From positions 18,997 through 82,996 of the forward strand of contig JAOXRS010000123.1 in the NCBI GenBank assembly GCA_025800385.1: a stretch of 64,000 nt of DNA. Reading direction: 5' to 3'. This document shows, piece after piece, positions 37,393 to 47,900 of the stretch; position 1 is the stretch's first letter, and each line of letters starts with the position of its first letter. The position numbers were made by a program, and so were the translations under genes. Source of the stretch: Candidatus Albibeggiatoa sp. nov. NOAA. GTDB lineage: Bacteria > Pseudomonadota > Gammaproteobacteria > Beggiatoales > Beggiatoaceae. The notes below the pieces were generated by a model, which searched no databases, had not been told where the DNA came from, and saw only the letters and a list, made by a program, of their open reading frames with translations.

Positions 37393-38598
37393 ATGCCAGC
37401 TTTTGAATACATCGCGCTTGATAAGCAAGGAAAAAAACAAAAAGGTGTACTCGAAGGGGATGCACAACGCCAAATTCGGCAACAATTGCGGGAACAGGAT
37501 TTAATCCCACTTACTGTTGAAGAAGTCAGTCAAAAAAATACCTTACGTCGTAAAACTTCTGCGCGGGTGAGTGCCACAGATTTAGCTTTACTCACTCGAC
37601 AGCTGGCGACTTTAGTTCGTTCAGGTCTTGCATTAGAAGAAGCGTTACGTGCCATTGCAGAACAAACCGAAAAACCTCGTACCAAATCGCTGTTGTTAGC
37701 GGTGCGCTCTCGGGTGTTAGAAGGACATAGTTTGGCAGACGGCTTAGCTGATTATCCCAGTATTTTCCCACAGTTATATCGTGCAACCGTTGCAGCAGGT
37801 GAACAAACAGGACACTTGGATATTGTGCTAGAACGCTTAGCGGAATATACCGAGCAACGTCAGTATTTGCGACAAAAAACCTTGTTAGCTTTGTTTTATC
37901 CATTGTTGCTTACCAGTGTTGCCGTTTTAGTCGTGGTTGGATTGCTGGCTTATGTTGTGCCACAAGTGGTGCAAGTATTTGAAAATATCAATCAAGATTT
38001 GCCTTTTTTAACCAGAACTTTGATTGCAATCAGTGATTTTCTGCGTGATTGGGGTTTTGTGCTATTAATCTTGTTGGCGATGGCGGTGGCAGCTTTTCGT
38101 TACTTTTTACGTTTTGAGAAGTTTCTTACACTATTTCATCGCTTTTTATTGCGTTTGCCTGTGGTTGGCCGCTTAGAACAAAATGCGAATGTGGTACGTT
38201 TCACTCGTACATTGGGTATTTTGCTGCAAAGTGGTGTACCGATTTTAAAAGCCTTGGATATCACCGCCCATGTGGTAGGTAATCGCCCGATGCGTAATGC
38301 ATTACAAACTGCGGCAGAACAAGTACGTCAAGGCAGTAGCTTGCATCATGCATTGGAGCAAAGCCGCTTATTTCCCCCAATGACGGTGTATTTGATTGCC
38401 AGTGGTGAAAGTAGCGGCAATTTAGAGCAAATGCTCGACCGTGCCGCAACCATGCAAGAGCGTGAATTAGAAACCTTGATTGGTGTATTGCTTAGCTTAT
38501 TCGAGCCGATTTTGATTTTAGTGATGGGCAGTATTGTATTGACTATTGTGTTGGCGATTTTGATGCCGATTTTTGAATTAAACCAATTAATACAATAA
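37393..38598 (+). CDS. gspF: Type II secretion inner-membrane protein GspF
   Basis: GspF is the polytopic platform protein of the type II secretion system. Two GspF/PilC repeats are present (about residues 70-190 and 275-395), each with conserved motifs: LTRQLATLVRSGLALEEALR and RTLGILLQSGVPILKALDIT, then AAGEQTGHLDIVLERLAEY and IASGESSGNLEQMLDRAATM. Three membrane helices lie at about 170-195, 220-240 and 370-395. The 401-residue length is typical. The N-terminus PAFEYIALDKQGKKQKGVLE matches GspF rather than PilC. No other gsp gene adjoins it, so the rest of the system is elsewhere. Confidence 0.95.
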   Translation: MPAFEYIALDKQGKKQKGVLEGDAQRQIRQQLREQDLIPLTVEEVSQKNTLRRKTSARVSATDLALLTRQLATLVRSGLALEEALRAIAEQTEKPRTKSLLLAVRSRVLEGHSLADGLADYPSIFPQLYRATVAAGEQTGHLDIVLERLAEYTEQRQYLRQKTLLALFYPLLLTSVAVLVVVGLLAYVVPQVVQVFENINQDLPFLTRTLIAISDFLRDWGFVLLILLAMAVAAFRYFLRFEKFLTLFHRFLLRLPVVGRLEQNANVVRFTRTLGILLQSGVPILKALDITAHVVGNRPMRNALQTAAEQVRQGSSLHHALEQSRLFPPMTVYLIASGESSGNLEQMLDRAATMQERELETLIGVLLSLFEPILILVMGSIVLTIVLAILMPIFELNQLIQ

Positions 38599-38971
38599 GA
38601 TGTATAGAAATTATATAAAAATCGCAAATTTAAATTTAGACAATATTGCATAAACGTGACTTATTGACCAAAAAGTCATTCAATTTTAAAAAACGTTGCG
38701 ATTTCATAAAAATTTTAGTGACTATATTTATTGTTTAAACTTCTTATATCCTTTCCTAAAAAACATAGTTGTATCCCTATTTAGCTATCATTATTTATTT
38801 TAGATATTGCTAAGAATGCTAATTCTCATGCCCATTTCCTTTAAAAAGCATACTTATTCTTCATAAATTTGCCCCCATTTTTTATAAATACACCTAGATT
38901 GCCAGTAATAAAATAATTTATGATGGGTTATACGAGCACATGCAAGTGAACTAAATATCAAGGAGTAAAAT
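38599..38971. other. AT-rich intergenic region
   Basis: This 373-base gap separates gspF from the lipid megasynthase operon. It must contain the operon promoter, but no strong -35/-10 pair or terminator hairpin is visible. A stretch at about 38811-38829 (AAGAATGCTAATTCTCAT) is loosely Fur-box-like. I do not claim it. Confidence 0.5.
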
Positions 38972-39715
38972 ATGCAGCAATATTTTTCTTTGAATTATGA
39001 GGGAAGTGCGTTTGTACTTTTTGGATATGCACATCTAGGCACACTACTACTGATCGCATTCATTTGCTTTTTACTGCTGCGATATGGCAACCGAATTCCG
39101 AAACATCTAAGTCCTACATTGCGTTACAGCTTGGTTTCTATTTATGTAGTCAATGAAGCATTTAGGCATCTCTGGTTTTTATGGTACGACAAATGGGACA
39201 TCATATACATGCTGCCATTAGACCTGTGCTCAATTGGAGGTTTGATTGGTGTTTTGATGCTGATTAGACCGAAACAATTAGGTTATGAATGGCTATATTT
39301 TTTAGGAATTGCAGGGGCTTTACAAGCAGCACTCACACCTGTCTTAACAAATTATGGTTTCCCTCATGCTTTGTTTATCCAATTTTTCATCGCGCATGGA
39401 TTCATTTTTATTTCCGCATTGTACTTAACTGCTGTTGAAGGTTTCAGACCTTACGGCAATTCTTTGCTACACGTTTTTATCATGGGCAATCTGTATACAT
39501 TATTTGTTGGCGGCGTGAATTTTGTATTAGGTAGCAATTATTTATTTATCGCCCATAAACCGATCACACCTAGCGCACTTGATTTACTACCTGCATGGCC
39601 TTGGTATATTTTATTCATGGAATTAGTTGCAATCATCAGTGTATGCTTATTGTATCTACCTTACTTATGGCGAGATAGAGGTTTTGTATTTAAGCCTTCA
39701 GCTGAAAAAGGATAA
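38972..39715 (+). CDS. TIGR02206/YwaF-family membrane protein
   Basis: A 247-residue membrane protein with about six or seven helices. The TIGR02206 family signature is clear: a helix with LPLDLCSIGGLIGVLML, FPHALFIQFFIAHGFIFISA, and NLYTLFVGGVNFVLGSNYLF. Members (YwaF in Bacillus) are of unknown function. It is the first gene of an apparent operon, 4 bases before the CNB-protease gene, with AAGGAG 5-6 bases upstream of the ATG. Its position in a lipid-synthesis operon hints at lipid transport or scramblase-like action, but that is inference. Confidence 0.8.
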   Translation: MQQYFSLNYEGSAFVLFGYAHLGTLLLIAFICFLLLRYGNRIPKHLSPTLRYSLVSIYVVNEAFRHLWFLWYDKWDIIYMLPLDLCSIGGLIGVLMLIRPKQLGYEWLYFLGIAGALQAALTPVLTNYGFPHALFIQFFIAHGFIFISALYLTAVEGFRPYGNSLLHVFIMGNLYTLFVGGVNFVLGSNYLFIAHKPITPSALDLLPAWPWYILFMELVAIISVCLLYLPYLWRDRGFVFKPSAEKG

Positions 39716-39719
39716 TGTC

Positions 39720-40874
39720 ATGGATAGAGACGATTATAATTATTTGCGTAAATTAAAAATTTTCGATGGCTTTACAGAAGCAGATTTTGAAACTTGTGGC
39801 AAAGCGTTACAAGTCTGTGATTATCAAGATGGCGATATTATTTTTAGTGAAAATGAACACAGCGCAGATATGTATCTGATTCAAACTGGCTGTGTCGAAG
39901 TTTTAAAGTCTTCAGATGAAATGCAACATGTGGTTTCCGAGTTACAAGCAGGCAGCTATTTTGGCGAACTTTCGTTTCTTGATGACTCTCCTCGTTCTAG
40001 TTCCATCCGTTCTAAAGGTGAATCGCGCCTATGGAAAATCAACAAAGCCATACTTAAAACCTTACAACAGCAATCTTGTGGCGTTGAAAAAATCAATAAA
40101 CTCTACCGCAATATTGCCCTCGGCAACTCTGAGCGTTTACGCCATGCCACCTCTAATTATGCGCAGACTTTAGAAAAAGAAAATCAGCTATTGCGTGATA
40201 AAAACTATTTTAATCGCTTTATGCTGACCTTGTTAGCAACCTATTCCATTATGCTGGTTATCACCACTTTATTAGCACAAGTTTTCCCTGAAGTTGATGT
40301 GTATGGACAAACTTTTACTTGGGTGTATTTGATTTTATTATTAGCCCCTGTGATGTTTTTTGTTATCAAAAGTGGAGAACCTTGGGAAGCTTTTGGGATC
40401 ACAACACGCAACTGGAAACAATCAGTGATTGAAGGTTTGATAATTTCTTTTATCATTATGTTATTGGCAATTATTGGCTTTTATCTTGCTGAGCAAGCGG
40501 GCATATTGGAAAATGGATCGATTGATTTACTGGCTATGTTTAAGACCATGCTAACTAATCCTGTGGCTTATGGGTATTTCGTTCATAGCCTTGGGCAAGA
40601 ACTACTGGCTCGCGGGGTATTTCAGAACTCCTTACAACGCGCTTTTGATGACGAGAAAGGTTGGAAAGCAGTACTCATTACCTCGTTTATGTTTGGTGTT
40701 TCACATATTTTATACGGTGCGGCTTTAGTCGCTGTCACTGTTGTATCTGGTTTTCTCTTTGGTTTCATTTTCCTACGTCACAAAAATTTGTTGGGTGTTG
40801 GTATTGTCCACGGCTTTCTTGGCACATTCCTATTTTCTCTTTCTCAACTCCCGTTTTTGGCTCAGGTGCAATAA
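39720..40874 (+). CDS. Cyclic-nucleotide-binding domain fused to CPBP intramembrane protease
   Basis: Residues 1-145 form a CNB domain: LKIFDGFTEADFETCGKAL, then GDIIFSENEHSADMYLIQTG and the phosphate cassette FGELSFLDDSPRSSSIR. A short coiled-coil (about 150-170) leads to a membrane domain of about seven helices ending in the CPBP/CAAX-protease region. It shows QELLARGVFQNSL (E-x3-R), FGVSHILYG (F-x3-H) and VGIVHGFLGTF (third His). The first motif normally reads EExxxR, and here the first Glu is Gln. Nucleotide-gated proteolysis would fit the architecture. The ATG at 39720 is used; the longer frame overlaps the previous gene. It lies 4 bases after the TIGR02206 gene. Confidence 0.85.
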   Translation: MDRDDYNYLRKLKIFDGFTEADFETCGKALQVCDYQDGDIIFSENEHSADMYLIQTGCVEVLKSSDEMQHVVSELQAGSYFGELSFLDDSPRSSSIRSKGESRLWKINKAILKTLQQQSCGVEKINKLYRNIALGNSERLRHATSNYAQTLEKENQLLRDKNYFNRFMLTLLATYSIMLVITTLLAQVFPEVDVYGQTFTWVYLILLLAPVMFFVIKSGEPWEAFGITTRNWKQSVIEGLIISFIIMLLAIIGFYLAEQAGILENGSIDLLAMFKTMLTNPVAYGYFVHSLGQELLARGVFQNSLQRAFDDEKGWKAVLITSFMFGVSHILYGAALVAVTVVSGFLFGFIFLRHKNLLGVGIVHGFLGTFLFSLSQLPFLAQVQ

Positions 40875-40907
40875 GTATTTAAGTATTGCAATCATAGGAG
40901 AATCATT

Positions 40908-41837
40908 ATGACAAAAAACCATACTAATTTATCCATTACAGATTTTCCCTCTTTGCACTCAACACCAGCAGAACAGCGTAATTTATATCAAAAATATCAA
41001 CTAGATGAGGAAACAGCACGTATTGCTTATCATTATGATATTGATCCAATGTTCTATATTTTAGTCACAGGTGGTGATTGGAATACCTACTCTTGCTCAA
41101 TATTTGATGATAGCACCCAAACTTTGACGCAAGCACAAGAAAAGAAACTCGATACGTTTGCACGTTTAATGAAATTAGAAGCAGGTCAAAAAGTCTTGGA
41201 TGTCGGTTGTGGCTGGGGCGGGCCTTTGGTGTATTTATGCCAGAAATATGGTGTGACAGGGTTAGGGATTACCGTTTCTCCCAAATCGGCTGAATATGCG
41301 CAGGCAAGAGCAAAAGCACATGGTGTTGATGCGCAGTTTATGGTTTCACATTGGAAAAATTTACCTCATACAGCTGAATTTGATGCGATTTACAGTGATG
41401 AAGTACTGGTGCATATTGAGGATTTACAAAGTTTTTATCGCCAGTGTCATCGTATGCTAAAAACGCGGGGCGTGATGTGTCATAAAGAGTTGCATCTCAC
41501 ACATCCAGAGCATAAAAATTGGAATGATCGTTTAGGGCAGCATGTGAATAAAGTGTTCGCTTACACAGGCAATTATCGCTTGCTTAAGGAAGAGTTAGCC
41601 TTTTTAAACGCTGCGAATTTTCAGACGACGGAAATCGTTGACATTCCTATTGCTGATTATCATACAACAGTAGATCAGCATTGGTTGCCGAATATGTTTA
41701 AGCATAAACAGCAGCTTATTGACCTGACCAATGAACAACATTACAAAGACATTCGTTTATATCTGAAATGCACTTTGCGCAGTTTCAACTCTAATATATT
41801 TAACCAGCATATGGTCGTGAGCGAAAAAATAGACTAA
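40908..41837 (+). CDS. SAM-dependent methyltransferase, cyclopropane synthase-like
   Basis: This 309-residue class I methyltransferase is related to cyclopropane-fatty-acid synthase and sterol/tocopherol methyltransferases. It has AYHYDIDPMFYILVTGGDWNTYS in place of the CFA entry motif, then KVLDVGCGWGGPLVYLCQKY (SAM motif I), GLGITVSPKSAEYAQARAK and DAIYSDEVLVHIEDL. The C-terminus has LYLKCTLRSF. I infer that it modifies the acyl chain or head group of the product of the next gene. TAGGAG lies 7 bases before the ATG, and the gap to the preceding gene is 33 bases. Confidence 0.85.
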   Translation: MTKNHTNLSITDFPSLHSTPAEQRNLYQKYQLDEETARIAYHYDIDPMFYILVTGGDWNTYSCSIFDDSTQTLTQAQEKKLDTFARLMKLEAGQKVLDVGCGWGGPLVYLCQKYGVTGLGITVSPKSAEYAQARAKAHGVDAQFMVSHWKNLPHTAEFDAIYSDEVLVHIEDLQSFYRQCHRMLKTRGVMCHKELHLTHPEHKNWNDRLGQHVNKVFAYTGNYRLLKEELAFLNAANFQTTEIVDIPIADYHTTVDQHWLPNMFKHKQQLIDLTNEQHYKDIRLYLKCTLRSFNSNIFNQHMVVSEKID

Positions 41838-41906
41838 TTCTTCACTTCATATTTAGTGCCTTCTCCTGCAAGGTGGGAAAAAACAATCAGATCAAGGGAT
41901 TTCCTC

Positions 41907-44900
41907 ATGTTGAGCAATGACATCAGCGATGTATTAACGCAACGTGCAGTACAAAACCCAGAAAAAACCGCGTTTATTTTTCTGAAAAATGGTGAAGTTG
42001 AACAAGAACAACTGACTTATCAATCATTACATCATCGCGCTTTAGTCATCTCAGCCTATTTGCAACAACACCTTGATAGAAAAAAGCCTGTTTTATTGAT
42101 TTATCCATCTGGAGCGGATTATGTCTGTGCATTTTGGGCATGTTTATATGCAGGTATCATTGCTGTCCCAACACACTTGCCGCGCCGCAATCGTGAAGAT
42201 AGTCGCTTAGAGTCGATTGCCATTGATGCACAAGCCACTTACATTTTAACCACTAATGAATTAGCAGAAAGTATATTACCCAGCCTGAAAAATTGCCCAA
42301 CATTACAAACCTTGCCTATACTCTGCACCGATCAAGATTTTCCTTTAGTTGATGAACTATCCAACGCTTATGCACCAGATCAATTAGCATTTTTGCAATA
42401 CACCTCGGGTTCAACAGGAACACCAAAAGGCGTGATGATTAGTCGCGGTAATCTGCTACATAACGCCCACTATGTACATCATAAAGCAGATTTACAAAAT
42501 AGTCCTGCTACTGTGACTTGGTTACCGGGGTTTCATGATATGGGGCTGATGAATGGGTTGATCCTGCCAATTATCAGCGACATGTTATGCGTGATGATGA
42601 CTCCCACTGCATTTCTACAACAACCGTTGCGCTGGCTCAAAGCTGTATCAAAATATCGTGCAGGTTTTAGCGGAGGGCCTAATTTTGCCTACGATTTGTG
42701 TGTCCAACGTGCCAACCCCGAAGAACTTACAGCACTGGATTTAAGCCAGTGGCGTTGTGCTTTTAATGCTGCCGAGCCTGTTCGTGCTGACACTTTGCAG
42801 CAATTTATCGAGACCTTCGCTGACTCAGGCTTTCAGGCTGATGGTTTTTTCCCCTGTTATGGTTTAGCAGAAAATACCGTAGCGGTTACAGGTGGTCTAG
42901 TTTATCAACCAACCCCACCGCGCACTTTGCAAGTCAGTGCCGAAGCGATGGAGCAAGGACACATGCGCCTCGCAATCAATGGTGAACGTAGTACTGTATT
43001 TTCAGGTTGTGGTCATACCAACTTAGATGTACAACTCAATATTGTTGATCCGCACAGTCTGAAAATTTTGCCTGAAACCCAAGTTGGTGAAATCTGGATT
43101 GCAGGCTCTAGTGTTGCGCAAGGCTACTGGAATCAGCCAGAGCTTTCTCAAGCCATTTTCAATGCGCATTTACAGGACGGGCAAGGTGGCTTTTTACGCA
43201 GTGGTGACTTAGGTTTTATTCAAGATGGGCAGTTATATGTGACTGGGCGTTTGAAGGATTTGATTATCATTCGTGGACGGAATCATTATCCACAAGACAT
43301 TGAGCTGACTGTTGAACGCAGCCACCCCGCTTTAGCTCCTAGCTCTGGCGCGGCATTTAGCATACAACAAGGCAATAATGAAAGTCTCATCATTGTGCAA
43401 GAAGTGCAGCGTGCTCAAGTGCGACGTTTAGATGCAGAAGCAGTATTTCAAGCCATTTGCCAAACAGTGACGCAACAGCATGAAGTGGTAGTTGAAGCCA
43501 TTGTATTATTAAAACCGGGGCAATTACCGAAAACATCCAGCGGTAAAGTACGCCGCAATCAATGCCGACAAGATTATTTAAACGATAATTTGGCCGCCTT
43601 AGCACAGTGGAATGGTCAGCAACAAACGACTAGTACACAAAAAACTGCAGAACCCAGTACGCCAACCGAGCAACGACTTATCACAATTTTGCAAACCGCA
43701 CTGGAACCAAAAGATAGCATTTGGGATAAACATACAAACTTTGCTGCCTTGGGTTTGGATTCTTTGCATTTCATTCATTTTCACAATACTTTACAAGGCC
43801 AACTCCAGCAATCTATTAGTCTCGATGATATGATGGCTTGTGATAACCTCACCGAATTAGCACAATATTTAGACCAACATCAATATCAATTTAGTAGCCA
43901 AACGATTCACAATAATCCACCTAAAGCACCGCTATTACCACAGTATCCCGCCACTCAAGAGCAACGCCGTTATTGGCATTTACAACAAGCACGCAAAACA
44001 GCCGCCACCTTGTTAATTCCTGCGCAAGTCACGATCAACCAAGTGCTGGATAAAACCATGTTACAACGCGCTTTAGCAACTTTGATTGCACGACATCATA
44101 TGTTGAGAGCGGCTTTTGATTTGCAAGGCAATTTATGTATTCAAGAGCATATACCTGCTGTGTTCAGTGATGATAATCAGGAAACTTGGGATATGACACA
44201 AGCCCCTTTGTGGCGTTTATCTTTGCAGCAAACCGATTCTCAAACCATATTGAGTTTATCTATACACCATAGCATTGCTGATCTTTGGTCGGTGCAAGTC
44301 TTTTTTAAAGAGCTGTCTGCGTTATACGGCGCGTGGGTAAAAGCACAGGTGAACCCACTTGAATCCTTACATGCACAATTTGAAGATTATGCTTATGCTG
44401 AGCAACAGACTACGGTTTCATCCCAACAATTAGCTTACTGGGAACAATTGCCTTATGCCTGTTTTGAGCCATTGAAATTACCTTATAAGCCCAATTTTCA
44501 ACATAGCGGTAAACAACTTGCTGCTTCTGCATACATTGACATTCCCCAAGCCACACACCAACAATTACAAATCTATTGCCAACAGCATCAACTCACTGTC
44601 ACAACTGTATATTTGGCTGTATTGCGCTTGTTATTATTTGCTTATGCCGAGCAAGAACATACAGTGATCGGTTTGACATTATTTAATCGTCATCACAGTG
44701 CTTGGCAAAAACTCATAGGTTGTTTTGCGCAAGTGTCTTATTTGCATATTCCTGCACATCCACAAACACCTATAGATCAATTTATACAACAGGTTGCACA
44801 AGCCGTACAGCAATTACGACAAAATGGGTTGAGCTTAGAACAAACTGCAGACAAATTACTTGCGCATCGTGCTGGTACACAGATTCCCGCGTTGCAAATC

Positions 44901-47900
44901 ATGTTCAACTACATGCCGCTGGACAAAGAACTTGATAGTTTATTTGGTGGTCACAGCACTTTTGCTGCCGCCCATCGTGATGACATTGATTTTGATATGG
45001 CATGGACGGGAATTGAGTCTAGCCAAGGCTGTCGCTGGTCGGTGGAGTATGTACGAGATGGATTTGATACAGAAACAATTGAATTATTGCTCAAGCAATT
45101 TAGCAATTTGCTACAAGCTGTATGTGAGAAGCAACTACCAACAATCGGTGATATACAGACTCACCTTGGCATGAGTGCGAGAAAACAATTAGTCATTGGT
45201 GCGACCTTTAGTGCTGATTCCGTAGGTGGTGTGGTAAAAAGTTGGTTAGATCAATTTGAAGCACGTTATGACATACAATTTGTCGATTTTAACCAAATTT
45301 TGCAAGCACTTGCCGACCCATACAGTCTATTCCATCGTAACCATCATGGTATCAATGTGATTTTACTGCGTTTACAAGATTGGGCAGTTAACCCGCAAGC
45401 CGTTGAGGAATTTTTACAATTATTACAACAAGCTACGCACCAAACACATAGCCAATATCTCTTAATACTTTGTCCTGAGCCTGAACACAATCCAGATTTA
45501 GAAGTTCAACGCCAGCACATTCAACAAATTGCTAACAGATTTCCGCAATGTCATGTAATTGATGGTAAACAGATTAGCGCGCAGTATAGATTGAAAAACA
45601 TTCATGATCCGATTGCTGATGCTGCCGCAGCCTTGCCTTATCGCCCACATTTTTTTGCAGGCTTGGGCAATACTATTAGCCGCTTTGCATTTCAGGCTTG
45701 GCATCCAAAATTTAAACTTATCGCACTCGATGGTGATAATACGTTGTGGCAAGGTGTGGTGGCAGAACAGGGGATTCATGGTGTCAAAGTACATCGACAA
45801 TTTCAGGAAAAATTGCTTACTCTAAAAAACAGCGGTGCATTGTTGGCATTGTTGAGCAAAAATATTGAATCCGATGTTGCAGAGCTATTTGCACAACGAG
45901 GGGATTTTCCATTAAAACGTGAAGACTTTGTCACTTGGGAGGTCAATTGGCAACCAAAATCCCAAAATTTGCAAAACTTAGCTGAGCAGCTCAATCTGGA
46001 TATTGGGCATTTCTTATTTATTGATGACAACCCTGTTGAGATCGCTGAAGTATCGACCGCTTGTCCAACAGTGGCAACTTTGCAATTTTCAAGCGATGAA
46101 ATAGAACGTTTTGTTGAGCATATTTGGTGGCTTGATCCGCCGTTACAGACTTCAACAGAAGACCGCCGCCGCACCCAAATGTATGTCGAAAATAGCCAAC
46201 GCCAACAGGCACAACAGCAAGCTGGTAGTTTTCAAGCATTTTTAGATACTTTAAATTTAAACATCCGTATCACACCGATAAAGGAAGCTCAGATCGAGCG
46301 TGTTAGCCAATTATCACAACGGGTGAATCAGTTTAATGCGACTACTTGGCGTTGCAGTATTGCCGATGTACAAGCAATCCATGCTGATCCAAACCAAACT
46401 TTACTTACGGTTGAGGTCAGTGATCGTTTTGGGGATTATGGATTAACGGGGGCGGCATTTTTAGTTAATGAAGATGATGCAATCCGAGTTAAAAATCTGT
46501 TGCTCAGTTGTCGTGTTTTGGGGCGTGGTGTTGAAGATAAGTTATTGCGTCATATTGGACAGTTCGCCTTAGAACAAGGATGTAATAGCGTTCTGCTTGA
46601 TTTTACAGCGACTGCTAGAAACCAACCCATTCATCATCTTTATCAAAGTTTGGATGGATTCGCTAGCCCGACACATCAGATTGATGCACAGTATTTAGCC
46701 ACTTGGCAGCGGCAAGCATCTGAGGCTGTGAATAAACCAACAGCAAGTAAACAAAAAACCTCAAGCAACTCGATATTTCAGCGGCAAATTGATACCCAAG
46801 CTTTAGCCAATTTATGGCTGGCAACATCCCAAATTGATGAGCAAAGCTTTCCAACACCAAGACAAAAAAATGACTCTGCAGAAAATATAATCCCGCCAAA
46901 AACAGCTAACGAAATGCTTGTACTGCAAATTTGGCAAGACATACTGAAACAAGAAACGATCAGCACGACTATCAATTTTACTGAAGCAGGTGGCACATCA
47001 ATTGACATGGTGCGCTTGCTTTCTGCGTTGTGTGAACGTACAGGCATCACATTTTCTTATGCTTTTGTGCTGGAAAACAGCAGTATTCAAATGATGGCAT
47101 CGGCATTGGATTATCACGAAAAAACAGGACGTTTACCTGATATTACACCATTTCCTCAGCGTCAAGATGCAGTGTTATCTGAAGCCTTACGACAGCAAAT
47201 CATTCAAGCCAATGCTGCCAAATCCGCCGAACAAACCCCGACACAAGTTTTGCTTACAGGGGCAACAGGTTATCTTGGTGCATATTTGCTGTATGAATTA
47301 CTGCAACAAACTACGTTTCAAGTACATTGTTTGGTGCGTGCGGCTTCTGAAAGTGCAGGGTTGGCGCGTCTTCGCAATAACTTGCAGCAATATAATTTGT
47401 GGCAAACGGGATTTGAGGCACGGATTCATATTTTAATAGGTGATTTTAGTCAGCCTAATTTTGCCTTGTCGCCTAAACAATATATTGATTTAAGTCAACA
47501 GATTAGCCACATTTATCATAACGGTGCGCAGGTGGATTTTTCTGTACCTTATGCAATCCTAAAACCTGCCAACGTCGATGGCACATGCCAAGTGTTAGAT
47601 TTTGCCTCGTGTGGTTGTCGCAAAACGTTGCACTATGTTTCGACGGCTTCTGTGTTTGACACTGCCAATACGCAACCTCAGCAACAACAATTTGAAACGC
47701 CATTATCTGCTGATTCCTACGCCGTATTTGGTGGATATGCGCAAAGCAAATGGGCAGCGGAACGGTTGGTAAGTCAAGCCACTGACTTAGGCTTATCCGT
47801 TAATATTTTCCGCCCTAATGGCATTGGCCCTGCGGTGCAAATCAATCATAGCCGTTTTAACGAAAGCGATGCATTTGGCATTATTTTGCTGGCAAGTATT

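Noticed and set aside
37393..38598. Assignment to type IV pilus PilC
   Set aside because: The N-terminus and length fit GspF better, although the two are homologous and no neighbour settles it.
38811..38829. Fur-box-like stretch AAGAATGCTAATTCTCAT
   Set aside because: The match to the Fur consensus is partial and no iron-related gene follows.
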